A stretch of 64,000 bases of DNA from Blastocladiella emersonii ATCC 22665. Its lineage: Eukaryota > Blastocladiomycota > Blastocladiomycetes > Blastocladiales > Blastocladiaceae. Both the position numbers and the translations under genes were made by a program. Shown here piece after piece: positions 19,984 through 31,452 of the stretch. The stretch spans positions 1,054,001 to 1,118,000 of the forward strand of contig JANHCV010000013.1 of NCBI GenBank assembly GCA_025594325.1, written 5' to 3'. How positions within the stretch are numbered: position 1 is the first letter of the stretch; every line of letters begins with the position of its first letter. The notes under the pieces are model-generated. The model did not search any database, was not told the origin of the DNA, and was given only the letters and a program-made list of their open reading frames with translations.

Positions 19984-22604
19984 TGTTCAAGGGCGGCAGC
20001 ATCGGACATGGGTCAGCTCGCACTCGTCAAGAAGCTCGGCACGCTCGCTCAACGACTCGTTCGCCGATCGAGATCCAGGGCGCGGCCATGACGACGGCCG
20101 TCATGGCTCGCTCGGGCCGCAGATCGTCTGGCAAGCAGCAGCAATCCGTCGTCATCCATCCCCGAGCTCACGCACGCCGAGTTCATGGCGAGCGTGTGGT
20201 ATCTGTCGGTACGCGAAAAGTCGCCGCCGTCCGCAGAGTCATGAAGCGTCGCTCAATCGTAGGACAAATTACAACCATCGGCACTACACGCACCGCCCAC
20301 CTCACGGTTCTCGTCACTGTCAAAGCTCAACACTCTCTGCTTCGACATCAAGCGGCAGAGTGCCTCGGCGTCTGTCGCTCCAGAACTGCAACGACCGCCG
20401 TGACATCTTGACCACCGCGGTCCTCGACGCGTACCACCAGCTTAAGTATGCGGCGAGCGGCGCGTGATGTCGTAGGTCATGGCCAGCCTGTGACGTGTCG
20501 CTCTGGATCTCCCACCCGCACGAACAAGGCTGATCACTCACCACTTGCTCACTCGTCGCGCTGCCCTAGGAACCCACGGATTGCGACTCGTTCAAGTACT
20601 CGCGCGAACGCTTCCGCTGCTCCATGTCCATCGCGTGCGTCCGCGTCGTGATCCCGCCTCGCGCCAGCGCTCAAAGTCGATCCAGGTCAACCTCATTGCG
20701 CCCCACCAGCATTGCCGTGTTTGCGTCCGCCGCCGCCGCTTCGCCAGTGGCCGGTGGTACTAACACTTCGAAGGTACGCTACCAATCTCCTGCCGCCGCG
20801 TCGTCACGGGAAAATGACGCGTCGCTCGAGTCTAGAGGAATGTAATCTCCCGAACGGAACACGGCTGGCCGAGGTCCGTTGGAGCGAGACAGCAGCAGCT
20901 ACGACTACTCCAACGGCACGCAGCGGCCACGGCCACGGCCACGGCCACGAACTACACGATCAAGATGAGCGGCGGGATCGACTGCGAGCTCATCGCGATC
21001 CACTAGACAACGACCTACGGCATCAACAAGTCGACCAACACTCAGCAGCACTCGAGCAGCGTACCTGGAACGTGGCGCCCTCCTCTTCCAATCACACCCA
21101 TCCGCAAATCCGTGATCGCTGACATCTGTCCTCTGAGACCAGTAGGAGATGGAAGTCGCGCTCCTTCTTCTCGTTCGCAGCGATCCAACTCGTGTTTGTA
21201 CGCGCGCGCGTGCCGCGTAACGACGACAAACTATCGCGTCGTCCCTCAATCGATTGATTGCGGCCAGCTGCTCGCCTCATACACGTACACGTACACGGAC
21301 GGCCTCGGCTGCGTCTCGACCACCGCTCCAAGTCATGTACGCGTCGACTGAGACGAGGTCGAGCTCAAGGAGAACCGCGGCCGCGGGCGGAGCACACAGC
21401 AGCTTGATGATGTCAGTACGCGTGGCCGAGACGAGACCATCCGCACGGCGGCACATACAGACCAAGCCGCGCAACTGCATCCGCCGCGTAGCCACCGACT
21501 CCACCAGCTTCAAGCTCTTCTTCCTCCGCGTCCGTACTCGGCTCCATCCTCGACGCTGCCGCGACCAGCAGTGCTGCACTACGACAACGACTTGTTTCCG
21601 CGACGGCACGCTCCATCTCTTCTGCGCGTAGTGACTGCGAATACGGCGGGCTGACACGCGCAAACCTCGTTCCACCGAGTAGGCGCTGCACGCTCTACAA
21701 GGGCTGCCAATCGATCTTACCGGCGCTGTCGCTCTTCCTCAAGCGTGTCCAGATCATCCTCTTCGCCGTAGCCCATCTGCTTTGTCAACCTCGACTCGTA
21801 CAGCTTCGCTTTCGCCATCGTTCAGCCCGGCAAGACGTGTCCGTGGCCTCGCGCTGTCGCCATGATGGCCGCGGAGGGCATCGATTGTTCATGACCCGCG
21901 ACACAAGCCAACGACTCCCATGCCCGGGCCACCCGCGCACGCACATTTGAGCACAAGTCGTCGTCGTCGTCGTGGTCGTGTCGGTGGCGGTGGCGAAGCT
22001 CGCTGTCCAGCATGGAACGTGTTTTCCTGGGCTGGTCGCCTCAAGCTCTCCTCCATCAGCTGATGATCGCTCACGCCCCGCTCGCTCGCTGCGCTGCACT
22101 AGTAGAGCTGGCGCTCGGTTCGTTGTGACTCGAGTCAAAACGGTGGTCGGCAGTCTGACGACAACCATCCGTTTCTCGAGCATCGCATCAACGTCGTGGC
22201 CAACAAGGCTGCGGCGCGCGCGTCAAGCTCCTCTACTTCCACGTCGACCTGGTTCCGCTACTCGCCAGCAAGCTTGCCGCGCAGCACGGCGACCAAGACT
22301 CGAGTGGATGATACCGTGTGGTGGGAGGGTACGCGGCATACCGCTCGCTCGCTCGAATACCAGCCACGGATGCTGACGGTTCGCCCGAGTGTAGTGGGAA
22401 TCGACGGGCCGCGTTTCGCGACGACCGGCTAACGCGCTTCGCTCTGCGGCCGCGAGCGACGTCGGCAGCTACGTCTACTTCTTCAGCTCCGAGCTGGGTT
22501 TGGTGGCGCGTCGCAGTTCCGCGCGTCGCGGTTCGGCGGGTTAAGATCAAGGGGTCTCGCTCTCCTCCTGGGCGACCTCGACTTTGCCGTAGCCAAGAGC
22601 CCGA
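19984..22604. other. Probable further intron-rich or decayed coding region
   Basis: Short protein-like plus-strand stretches (PELTHAEFMASVWYLSV near 20190, NCNDRRDILTTAVLDAYHQL near 20390, ILPALSLFLKRVQIILFAV near 21720) are separated by stops. Possible donors of the GTACGC type occur near 20206, 20775, 21417 and 22328. I could not thread a phase-consistent model. It may be a second spliced gene or decay of one. Confidence 0.3.
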
Positions 22605-23520
22605 TTGTGGCGGTGGTGCAGAATGGGTGCTTCCACGGCGCGCCGCGACGATCAACCTCTTGCTCCTGACGACTGCCCCAACTACTACGACATGCACTCG
22701 GGCGCACATTTCGGGCACGAGATCAAGGGCTCCGACTCGTGGCCGTCAACAACCTCGGCTTCGCGCAGCGGCGTCGGCCATGAACTGCACGATCAAGATG
22801 AACGGCGCGCCACGCTCGTCGCCGGTAACGGCGCCCTCGACTGGCTCCGTGCGCTCGTCCTCGCCCAGAACGTCGTCCAGGGCCACATGCTCGCCGACAA
22901 CTGCGTGCCGCGGCTCCTCGCGCCGCGCGCTGGGACGAGCGTCACGGTGACCCCGACCAAGCTCGCGCTCATGCTGCACGACGGGCGCACCCCCAGGCTC
23001 GTGATCCGCCGTGGTGCGGGTGACGAGATCACGATGACGCTCACGCACGCGTACGACGGCCACGCGGCCAGCCTCGACCTCGTGTTCTGGTACTCGCCCG
23101 AGCCGCCGTACGCGCTGGTCCACGAGAAGCTCGACGGCCGCAACGCCCGTGTCAAGGCCCTCTACGCGGCGCTGTCGACCACCGAGGTGGTCAAGGGCAA
23201 GACGCGCAAGTGCACGTCGTCGCACGTCGTCGACCGCGACTCGATCACCCAGTTCTGCAAGGTCGTCCAGAACGACGCCGAACAGTTTGTCGACCGCGGC
23301 CAGGACCGGCTCGCGGCGCCGCTCGACTACGCTATTGTCGCCGGGTGGCAGGCCGTCATGCAGCCGCTCTTCTCGGGCCTCATTGACGGCGACCCGCTCA
23401 AGCTCGTCCACCTCAGCAACTCGTTCAAGGTGCTCGTTCCCGGCTCGCTCGTCTACGCCGGCGACAAGATCGAGACCCGGGCCAAGGGCTCAACGCCGTC
23501 ACGCAGGACAGCCCCCGCTC
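22605..23520 (+). pseudogene. Fungal fatty-acid-synthase beta-subunit fragment
   Basis: The frame resembles the region of the fungal FAS beta subunit (Fas1) between enoyl reductase and dehydratase. Visible strings: GALDWLRALVLAQNVVQGHM, VPRLLAPRAG, DLVFWYSPEPPYALVHEKLD, then the MaoC-like LDYAIVAGWQAVMQPLFSGL, DGDPLKLVHLSNSFKVLVPG and SLVYAGDKIETRA. Just after this the expected continuation LNAVTQDSPR is in another frame (shift near 23490), and the homology ends. The rest of the roughly 2000-residue protein is absent. The first 60 codons or so of the frame (NYYDMHSGAHFGHEIKG) are not FAS-like. I call it a transposed or truncated fragment, not a working gene. Confidence 0.65.
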
Positions 23521-23711
23521 CTCATTGTTCGCTCGCGAAAGCCGGTTTACATCAGTTCTATCAACAGGTTGCATGCAGTCGAGGCCCTGCCCAACGCCGA
23601 TCCGATGGATGGTGGGGCGCAGAGCACGGCGAGCGGCCAAGTCGGCGGCCAGCGAACGATCGTCTCCCGCGCCCCCTCACCCGAAGCCTAGACTCGCTCC
23701 ATGTAATCAAA

Positions 23712-25546
23712 ATGAAAGTCTTACCTGCTGCATTATGCATTTCCGAGCTTATTGAGCGCGTGCTCTGTGCCGCCGTCGCACTGCTTGACCCGGCCGACGG
23801 CGATGGGTTCCGACAGCTTGCCCGCGTCACGCATGCGAGCCTCATCCCGCGCGTTCACGCCGCCATCCTGCAGTGCTCCGAGTGCCACACGTTGGAGCAC
23901 GCGATACAGACCGGTCACGCCGCGCTGCTTGACAAGTGGAAGAAGTCGGGCCTCACGCTGCACTACGACGCTGAGATGCTTCGCGGCGCGGATCTGGCAG
24001 CGCTCGAGTGGTTCCGCGACTCGGGACTCTCGGTTGACTGCTGTGTTTGTGAGACGGTGAGCGACCGCGTCCGGACTGCGCTCGGCATTGGGTGCGGCTC
24101 GTTCGACAGGTTCCGCGAGCTCTGGATTGTGCGATCGCCTCATTTGTCGCGTGTAGCCTTCCAGTCTTCTAATGTAGACGCATCTAGGAATCGAATGACC
24201 GGGTCAAAGCCGACGCCACCCTCCTCACTGCGGTCGATGCAATCGCCGCGGGAACGCTGACCGACCTTGTGCTCAAGTACCAGCCCGTCACCGACGTGGG
24301 AATCGAGGCGCTCAACATGGCAACGGCGAGCCCGACGCAGGCTCTCGCATCGCTCAACTTGCACGGCAGCACTATTGATTGTCGCCGCCTTTCCGCTCTC
24401 CACTTCCCGCCGACTCTCAAATCGTTCAACCTGAGCCAATCGTGGCTGCCGCACTCGCTGACCGAGCGCTGGCTCGATGACTGGGCGTGGCCCGCCCAGC
24501 TCGAGCACCTCAACCTGACTGGGAACGGGTTCGATCCGACCATCGCCGTCTCGCTCTTCAAGACTCTTCCGCCGGGCCTCAAGTCTCTCGACCTGACCTT
24601 CAACCAGCTCGGCGACGCTGTCATGCTCGAGGTGGTCCAGAACCTTCCGCGCACCGTGACCTCGCTCAAACTCTCCAACAACCGAATCACTGGCGTGGGC
24701 TTCCAGGCCATTTGCCGCCACCTCCCGCCTTCTCTCGTATCGCTGCCCATGATTGGCAACAAGCTCGCTTCGGCCAACGCCCGCAACATGCTTCGGTGGT
24801 CGCTCCCCGCGACTGTGACGGAGCTCAACTTCAACGGCACCGCTTTGTACACAAACGGCACGCGCGCCTTGGTTGCTGCCCTGCCGCCGAACCTGCACAC
24901 GCTTTCGCTCACCAGCGCCAACGTCTCGCAGAAAGGGGCCGCTCAGCTCTTCCCCGCGCTTCCACCCTCGCTTCGCTCGTTCACCTTCTCGTCCAACCCC
25001 GACTGCGAGACGCCCGCTACCGTGAAGCTCCTCGCGCGCTCACTACCCGCCAATCTCGAACGACTCATCCTCCCCTCGGCCGGCATCGACGAAGCGCTCG
25101 CCGCGTACCTCTTCGCACGCCTGCCGCGCACGCTGCTGCACCTGGACGTGAGTCACAGCGAACTCGGCGCGATCGGCCTCGCTGCGCTCGCCCGCCACAT
25201 GCCGCCCAATCTCGAATCCCTGCGCCTCGAGGAAGCGGTCGTGACGGCACCGGGGATGCGCGCGCTCGCGCCCGCGTTCCCCGCAACGCTGCGCGAGCTC
25301 GACCTCGCGGACAACTTTCGCTTCACGGACGCGGCGGCGCTGGCGCTCGCAGAGCATATGCCGCCCGCGCTCGAGAAGCTCGTACTTCGCGCTACGCGCG
25401 TCTCGGCTGTTGGAGTGCAGGCGATTCGGGATGCCGCGCCCGCGTCGCTTGCGGAGATTCGGTTTCCGCTAGACGGCGACCTCGAGCCGTACGCGGACGC
25501 GATCGAGGCGATGGCGAACGGCGAGCTGGTTTGGGATGACGAGTAG
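23712..25546 (+). CDS. F-box-like / leucine-rich-repeat protein, one intron
   Basis: The start ATG at 23712 gives MKVLPAALCISELIERVLCA, an F-box-like opening followed by two or three ankyrin-like helices (HAALLDKWKKSGLTLHYD, LAALEWFRDSGLSVD). A 59-bp intron (24129-24187, GTGCGA to TCTAG, with TCTAAT) joins in phase to 24188-25546; the product is 591 residues. Exon 2 holds about 14 leucine-rich repeats of roughly 23-25 residues with the signature LPPxLxxLxLxxN (PPGLKSLDLTFNQLGD, PRTVTSLKLSNNRITG, PATLRELDLADNFRFTD). F-box/LRR proteins typically act as substrate receptors in SCF ubiquitin ligases; the F-box here is only suggested. The decayed paralogue at 10491-11704 shares the intron position. 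Confidence 0.75.
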
Positions 25547-25750
25547 TGTGCATGAATCCGACTCCCCTGCAATCGTTAGTCCAAGAGTTACGTTTCATCG
25601 AGGACGCGATGCGCCACTCACATGGTTCCGCGTCGCGTCCGTCGGTGAGGATGCGAGAAGGACGAGGATTTAGAAATAAACTCGATCAAATTGAGACAAC
25701 TCTAGAATGCAACTAGAATAGCAAACACAAAATCGAGTCGCATCTCGACC
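25547..25750. other. Convergent intergenic gap
   Basis: About 200 bp separate two convergent genes. An AT-rich stretch near 25670-25735 (AGAAATAAACTC, GCAAACACAAAA) may serve the 3' end formation of either. Nothing else is seen. Confidence 0.4.
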
Positions 25751-27493
25751 TCAGATGCCCTTGAGCATGAAATCGTTGTACGTCGGGCCAAGCGTGTCCA
25801 CGCACTGCCCCGCCCCGACCGGGTACGCGGGGAGGACAAGTACGCGCTTCAAAACGTCGCGCAGCGCCGAGTACAAGCTCGCGTCGATCCGCGGATCCGA
25901 GTCAGGAACCGTTGCGCCGGGTAGTTCGTAGAACGGAAGCTGGCACATGGGCAGCAGCGCCTTCCACGGCAGCTCACGCCAAGCAAGGGGCTCTCTGAGG
26001 ATAGTGGTAGCGCCGCTCGAGACAATCAGCTGCCGCCGGTCGAACGACATGTCGGGTACGACGTGAAGATCATCCCTTTTTCCGGCCAGCGCAATCGTGC
26101 ACTCTAACGCGGGCGTCAGAACCATGCCCGGACCCGCCGACGGAATGAAGACAGCGCGATCGATAAAAACGAGAGCGGTGGGCCCGCCGTCGTTAACTGC
26201 TTGGCGTAGCACGACAACCTGGATGCCGGCCGTGTAAGCGTCAAAAAGCTCGCGGGTAAGCTCCACGACACCCGCCGCGGCGCTCTTGGCGGGCGTGTTG
26301 GCCGGGTCAAGCTTGAGCAGGCGCAGCATGGACTCGCCGTTGGGAAGATCGCGCGGCGACGACGGGTGCAGCGCATGGACCAAGTCGCGAGCCGAGTGCA
26401 TGAACGCGCCAATCGCGTGCGCGAGAAGGCGACCGTTGCGCGGAGCAGGGACCGTGCGTCCGATGCGAACCGGCGCGTGTGCGAGCCCCGCAGCGCCGGA
26501 TCCGTTCATGATGCGCTTGAGCGAGAGCATCACGCGGCCCTGCTTGCGCGCCACCTGCACGTTGGTGATGAGCACTGGCGTCGAAACCCGCATCGTTTGG
26601 CGCTCGCCGTCAACGAGAAGCGTCGCGGCGCCGCGCTCAGCCTTGGTCTCGGATTTCGGAAGCAGCCCGAATTTGGCCGTCGACCCAGGCGGAATCGATA
26701 GAGTGAGCTCGATCAAATTGCGGGTCTCGACGACGTGCGACACGTCGAGCGGCCAAGCAGCGGGTCCAGATTGAGCCGGCGGCGGCGGGCGCGACTGGAT
26801 GAGAGCATTGAGAAGGGCGGCATTCGGTTGCACGTCGACGGGCGTGAATTTGATTGCGGTGAGCGAGAGGAGCTTCCCGCCAACAAGGTTGCGCCAGTGG
26901 CGGTTGATGGACTCGGAGTACACGCCGATGGTGGTGCTGCGCTGCGCGTGCGTCATAAAGCCCAGAGGCAGGAACGCCGTGACACGCAGGCGCGGAGGAT
27001 TCCCGTGGAGCGGCTCAGCATGAACCGCATCCAAGCGCATCGGGTCGCCGCCGCGAGCTTTGATTTCGACCGTAAGGTACCCAGAGATTCCCTCGTCGGT
27101 TACGAGAACAGTGAGCTCAATGAGGCACATTTTGGCCAAGTCCTCCTTGTTTTTGCGATCCGCCTTCGGCTCGCGCGTAGGAAACCCGTAAAAGTCGAGC
27201 AGGGGAAGGATTTCGACGGGGACCATTTTTTGGCCATCCTCTGCATCGGGCGCGTAGAGGCCGCTAAGGAACTCTTTCACGTCCGCCGACCAGGGGATCG
27301 AAGCAGCTGGAGTCGAACCAGACCAAACGATGCGTCCCGAAGCCAAGGCAAAGGCAAGAAGTTTGACAACCACGCCAGTGCAAACGTTGTTGACTAGCGA
27401 GACCAGGGAGGGGCAAGGTGAGCAACACGTTACGTTCCGTTCGCGTTGGCGAGAACGGCTGAGCGCATACTGGATCGTGCGTGCTGGACGCAT
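25751..27493 (-). CDS. Large uncharacterised protein, possibly membrane-anchored or secreted
   Basis: An uninterrupted 580-residue frame begins at the ATG at 27493 and ends TGA at 25751. Codon use and composition are those of a real protein. A hydrophobic stretch near residues 40-53 (CTGVVVKLLAFALASG) could be a signal anchor; if so, the true start may be downstream of the first ATG. The body alternates beta-type hydrophobic strings (LIELTVLVTDEGISGYLTV, LRVTAFLPLGFMTH, VLITNVQVARKQGRVMLSL) and ends VGAGQCVDTLGPTYNDFML. It has few cysteines and no repeats. I do not recognise the family. Confidence 0.6.
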   Translation of the reverse strand: MRPARTIQYALSRSRQRERNVTCCSPCPSLVSLVNNVCTGVVVKLLAFALASGRIVWSGSTPAASIPWSADVKEFLSGLYAPDAEDGQKMVPVEILPLLDFYGFPTREPKADRKNKEDLAKMCLIELTVLVTDEGISGYLTVEIKARGGDPMRLDAVHAEPLHGNPPRLRVTAFLPLGFMTHAQRSTTIGVYSESINRHWRNLVGGKLLSLTAIKFTPVDVQPNAALLNALIQSRPPPPAQSGPAAWPLDVSHVVETRNLIELTLSIPPGSTAKFGLLPKSETKAERGAATLLVDGERQTMRVSTPVLITNVQVARKQGRVMLSLKRIMNGSGAAGLAHAPVRIGRTVPAPRNGRLLAHAIGAFMHSARDLVHALHPSSPRDLPNGESMLRLLKLDPANTPAKSAAAGVVELTRELFDAYTAGIQVVVLRQAVNDGGPTALVFIDRAVFIPSAGPGMVLTPALECTIALAGKRDDLHVVPDMSFDRRQLIVSSGATTILREPLAWRELPWKALLPMCQLPFYELPGATVPDSDPRIDASLYSALRDVLKRVLVLPAYPVGAGQCVDTLGPTYNDFMLKGI

Positions 27494-27685
27494 TTCGGCT
27501 CAACCTGGACTATTTGACCGCGGTGACTGACTCTTCACGTCACACGATTGATCAAATACGTCTCGCATCCCCATTAAACGGTGAAACTCGGCGAACAGTC
27601 TATTCTCTGAATCAACGACAGCGACACACTGTGCCGATCACAGCTCTCCCAAGGTCACAACGGCACGACGGGCTTCAAGCCAAGA

Positions 27686-28567
27686 TCACACAAGAGCGGA
27701 GGGCGCCGCCGTGTGAGAACGACCCGGCCCACTCGTGCTCGCGCCGTGCGTCAGCGACTCCACAGGCGGCAGCGTCTCGGGGTTCCAGCTCTCCTCAGCC
27801 TCGGCGTGCGACCGCGGGAGTGGCGCATGCTTCGCTGCACCTTGGCGCCGGCGACGGCGACGGTAGACGACCGCGGCGCCGATCGCGGCAGCGACCGCGA
27901 CCGCCGCGCCGATGCCCGCGTACATGCCGATCGAGCTGTCGGACGAGCCCTTGGGGATCTTGACGGACGTGGTATCGGACGTGCCAACAGCTGGGGCGGT
28001 GGTCTTCATCACCACCGCGGCGCTCGAGGAGACAGACGGCACGCTGCGCGACATGTCGACCGTCACGGTGGGGATCGACGCGGACCTCACGGTGCGCGGA
28101 GAAGGTACGCCGTTGGTCCACGGATACACGGCGCCGCCGACGAGATCGCCACACTTGGCCTTAGGGGTCCAGTTGGTCCAGTCGCCCTGCGATCCGTTGC
28201 CGCAGTAAAGTTTGAGCGCGGTATCATAGGAGATAGACCGGCCATTCTCGGTGTAGCTGCCGTCGGCGTTGGGGATCGGCCCGCAGTACCCGTCCTTGCT
28301 GCAGCACTATACGGTCGTGACTGAGTTCAAGCTCGCCACTTGTGAGCGGCAGCGAGACGTGAGCCGTACCTGGCCCTGAAGACAGGTGACATCCGACGCC
28401 AGTTTGCCGCAGGTGGGCTGGCCTTTGCTGTTTGTAACCTGGGTGGTCCTAGGTTCGGGCAGGCCGACCTCGTTGCACCGACTGTTGGCGAACGACAACA
28501 TGGTTGCTTTCAGTTCTGCTTTGCAGTTGGAGAGGGAAGGCGACGGGGAAAGTAAGCCAAGGCGCAC
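27686..28567 (-). CDS. Hevein-like chitin-binding single-pass membrane protein, spliced
   Basis: Two exons flank a 63-bp intron (28307-28369, GTACGG to TATAG). Splicing turns an apparent stop into the continuous string CLQGQCCSKDGYCGPIPN, containing the CCSxxGYCG core of hevein-type chitin-binding domains. Downstream are a Ser/Thr-rich stalk, one membrane helix (MYAGIGAAVAVAAAIGAAVV) and a stop-transfer run YRRRRRR with a short cytoplasmic tail. The exon at the 5' side (CKAELKATMLSFANSRCNE) may itself begin after another intron, since no good ATG with signal peptide precedes it. A YAGIGAA helix also occurs in the proteins at 40235 and 41795. It probably sits in the plasma membrane facing chitin; that is inference. 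Confidence 0.6.
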
Positions 28568-28569
28568 CG

Positions 28570-28999
28570 CGAGTACTTTTCCTGATCAACGTGTGGTAGC
28601 CACCGTACGGTGTGAGCGGTGAACGGGAGCGAGCGGTGGGCACGAACCCGGGGCGGCGACCGCTGCACCGCATCACATGATTGATCGACGCGTCTCGCGC
28701 TTTCCGCTCCATGGCCGAGAGCTCAGCGCGCGTTCCACGCTTTTAGTCGACAAATCACGCACAAAATCTCGCTAGTTACATCTCTCGCGGTTTCCGTGGT
28801 CGTGACGAGCGACAGGATCAGATCAGGCGCGTGTCCCAGCGCCTCCGCCGCCGCTCGGCGGACTAGAACTCGCACCGTGGATCAAAATCGCGACGGACGA
28901 CAGCGCAATATTATCACAGGTCCCGTGCATTGCGCTCGAGTTCATGGCCTCCGTCTCAGACTGCGCGAGCGGCATCGATGTGTGCTTTGCCACGGCTCC
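28570..28999. other. Intergenic; contains a CACATGATTGATCGACGCGT motif
   Basis: At about 28672 the sequence ATCACATGATTGATCGACG, followed by CGTCTCGCG, resembles the upstream motif of the F-box/ankyrin genes. It is upstream of the reverse-strand chitin-binding gene. A similar string occurs at 3841 inside the Harbinger element. No gene is supported here. Confidence 0.4.
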
Positions 29000-29215
29000 G
29001 TTGCGGTGTGAACACTTCCAAGCGGTCGACGCGGTGGTGGCGGTGTTGGTTGATGCGGTGGCGACGATAGAGATAGACACGTAAGAAAAAAAACACTGTA
29101 TGAAGGCCTACTACGCGACAGATGCGACACATAGACTGCGACATCGGGGCGCTGAGGACGCTGGTCGGGGGGACACTGGCCGACCCGTTGAAGCGAACGG
29201 GACGCTTGACCACGG
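29000..29215 (-). pseudogene. LEA2-like gene copy A, 3' piece (split by gypsy)
   Basis: Reading on the minus strand from the gypsy boundary gives VVKRPVRFNGSASVPPTSVL, matching AAKCPVRLDKIAQDAAGGIV in the intact paralogue at 36601-38310. It joins in frame to the 5' piece at 34845-35537 if one CACGG target duplication is removed. After about 25 residues the similarity fades and the C-terminus is lost. Confidence 0.7.
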
Positions 29216-29431
29216 TGTTGATGCCGACAGAAGGAGGCGGGAGACAAGTAGTCAGGGATGTCTATTCCTGCCTTCGGCCCCGAACCCAAGACGGGGAGAG
29301 GGGAGAATGGATAACAAAGCAGGGCGCGCCGCAGCGGGGTGTGGCGGCGCGGGAGCGAGGGATTGCGGGCGGCTCACGCGAGATCAGATGATTGATCACC
29401 GCGGTCGTGGCCACATGAACGTCACGCAACA
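29216..29431 (-). repeat. Gypsy 3' LTR
   Basis: 216 bp. It differs from the other LTR at two sites in the GGTGTGGCGGCGCGGG segment, which reads GGTGCGGCGGCGTGGG in the 5' LTR. Confidence 0.9.
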
Positions 29432-31069
29432 TCACCTCCCCCCAGACCGTGACCTGAGCGACTTGACGAACCCTTGGTACACCGCGTTCTTGAGCTGGCG
29501 ACCAGACCGGCTGCGCGTGATGGACGACGGCGGGTTGGGCGAGGGTGAGCGCGCGCGCTTCGGGTTGGCGCGGGCGGGCGATGAGGCGGCCGAGGACTGC
29601 GTGACTGAGAACTGCGGCTTGTCGGCCGAGACTTGGCGAGGAGCAGGATCTTGGCGTGGAGCTGGCGCAGGGGAAGACGCGGCGACCTTGGAGGCGAGAC
29701 GCTGCAGCGAACGCTGGCGCTCGAGCCGGGTGTCAGCAGAGATCTTCTTGTGGAAGTTGTTGATGGCGCCGGCGGTGTCAAAGCTGCTGGCGGGGATCCA
29801 CAAGTTCTTAGCGGAGCGATTGGACCAGCGGACCAGGTACTCGCGCTCGCCGTTCGCGCCGTCGCGATGACGGAGGATGTCGCGCACGGTGTCCGATTCG
29901 CCCAAAGGCGCCGACTCGGGCTGGATGAGGCGCAGGTGGTGCGCGGGGATCTTCTCGACGAGTGCGCCAGTGGCGTCGCGGAGCACGTACGCGCCGCCAC
30001 GGTTGCGGCGGACCACCATGTACAGGCCCTCGTAGCGTGGGTCAAGGCAGGAGGCGCGGTCGGTGGTCATGCGCATGACGATGGCGCCCGTGGGGAAGTT
30101 GGTGGCGATGATCTTGCGGTGCTGATCGGCGCGCGCCTGCACGATGGCGTTGCGGTCGGCGGTGCGCTGCGCAATGGCGGGGTAGATGGACTTGGTCATG
30201 AGCTTGAGGCGAGCGAGCTGCTCCTGCTCGGTCATGTCGCGGAGGGGCGGCTGCGCGCGGTAGTCGCGGAGCGCGTTGGCGGGACGCGCGAACATGAGCG
30301 AGAAGGGCGTCGAGCCGTGGCGCGCGTGCGCGCGCGTGTTGTAGGCGTACTGGATGGCTGGGACCATGGCGGGCCAGCGGTTGAGCTGCCCGTTGAGCGA
30401 GGGGAGCAGCATCTCCTTGACCGAGCGAACGAGACGCTCCGAGGCGCCGTTGGCCTGCGGGTGGTACGGCGACACAAGGTGGCAGTCGATGCTGGCCATG
30501 TCAGCAAGCGAGGCAATGATCTGGTTGGCGAACTCGGGGCCGTTGTTGGACTGGATGATGCGCGGGAAACCGAACTGGAAGCACGTGGCCAGGAAGCAGG
30601 TGGCGACCTCGCCGGCAGACGTGGAGCGGATCGGGTGGAGCCACACGAACCGGGTGCAGATGTCAATGATCACGAGCACGTGCGTGTATCCGTCGGGCGA
30701 GATGGGCAGCTGCATGCAGTCCATGGACAGGTGGTCAAGCGGCAGCAGCGCCTTGATCGAGCGCATTGGGTGGAAACCCTACCACGTGGCCAAGAACCGC
30801 GCGCACGGGATGCAACCGGCAATGACGCGCTGGCAGTTGGTGAGCATGCCGGACCATTTGTGGCCAAGGACAACGAGCTGCTGCTGTGTGACCGCGGGAC
30901 CCGAGTGGCCCCCGCCGTGCACGTTGCAGATGATCTGGTCGCGCTGGTCACGCGGAACGGGCGCCGTGTCGAGGCGCTGCGCAGGCGGGACAGTGCCGAT
31001 GGGCGAGAACTCAGGCCGCGGCGCGCTACCCTTGGGGGCGGGTGCGGCGGCGACGACGCGGGCGTGCAC
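29432..31069 (-). pseudogene. Gypsy integrase with C-terminal chromodomain (nonsense, D-to-N)
   Basis: The HHCC zinc region reads NVHGGGHSGPAVT to IAGCIPCARF. TAG at 30779-30781 interrupts CARFLATW and GFHP in one frame. The core starts LDHLSMD; numbering from M at 30766 the triad positions are D16, N74 and E110, so the second aspartate of the usual SDNGPEF reads SNNGPEF (codon 30545-30547). The 35-residue spacing to E110 fits D,D35E integrases. A chromodomain follows (DILRHRDGANGEREYLVRWS to NLWIPASSFDTAGAINNFH), the mark of chromoviruses, which use it to target chromatin. A basic SR-rich tail ends at 29432. Confidence 0.88.
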
Positions 31070-31080
31070 GGCGGGCGCAG

Positions 31081-31452
31081 GTGTTGAAGAAGAGCTGCCC
31101 CCATGGGTGGGTGCGGCAGCAAAAGCGCAGGCCCGCTCCGCGGGCAGGAGCGAGGCCAGCGCGAGGAAGAAGTGTCAAGCACGATTCTCCGCAAGGGAGA
31201 GATCTTGCGCCATGAGCTGCTTGAGCTCGCCGTCGCTGAGGGCACACTCGGGGAGAGATGGCGCGGGTGTTGAAGAAGAGCTGCCCCCATGGGTGGGTGT
31301 GGCAGCAAAAGCGCGGGCCCGCTCCGCGGGCAGGAGCGAGGCCGGCGCGAGGAAAAAGTGTTGAGCACGATTCTCCGCGAGGGAGAGATTGTGCGTCATG
31401 AGCTGCTCGAGCTCGCCGTCGCCGAGGGCACACTCGGGGAGAGACAGCGCGG
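31081..31452. repeat. 186-bp direct repeat within gypsy pol
   Basis: Two tandem units start GTGTTGAAGAAGAGCTGCCC at 31081 and 31267. The period is 62 codons, so frame is maintained. They lie between RNase H and the integrase zinc domain. Confidence 0.75.

Noticed and set aside
29633-31087. 484-codon plus-strand frame opposite gypsy integrase
   Set aside because: Antisense shadow of the integrase frame.
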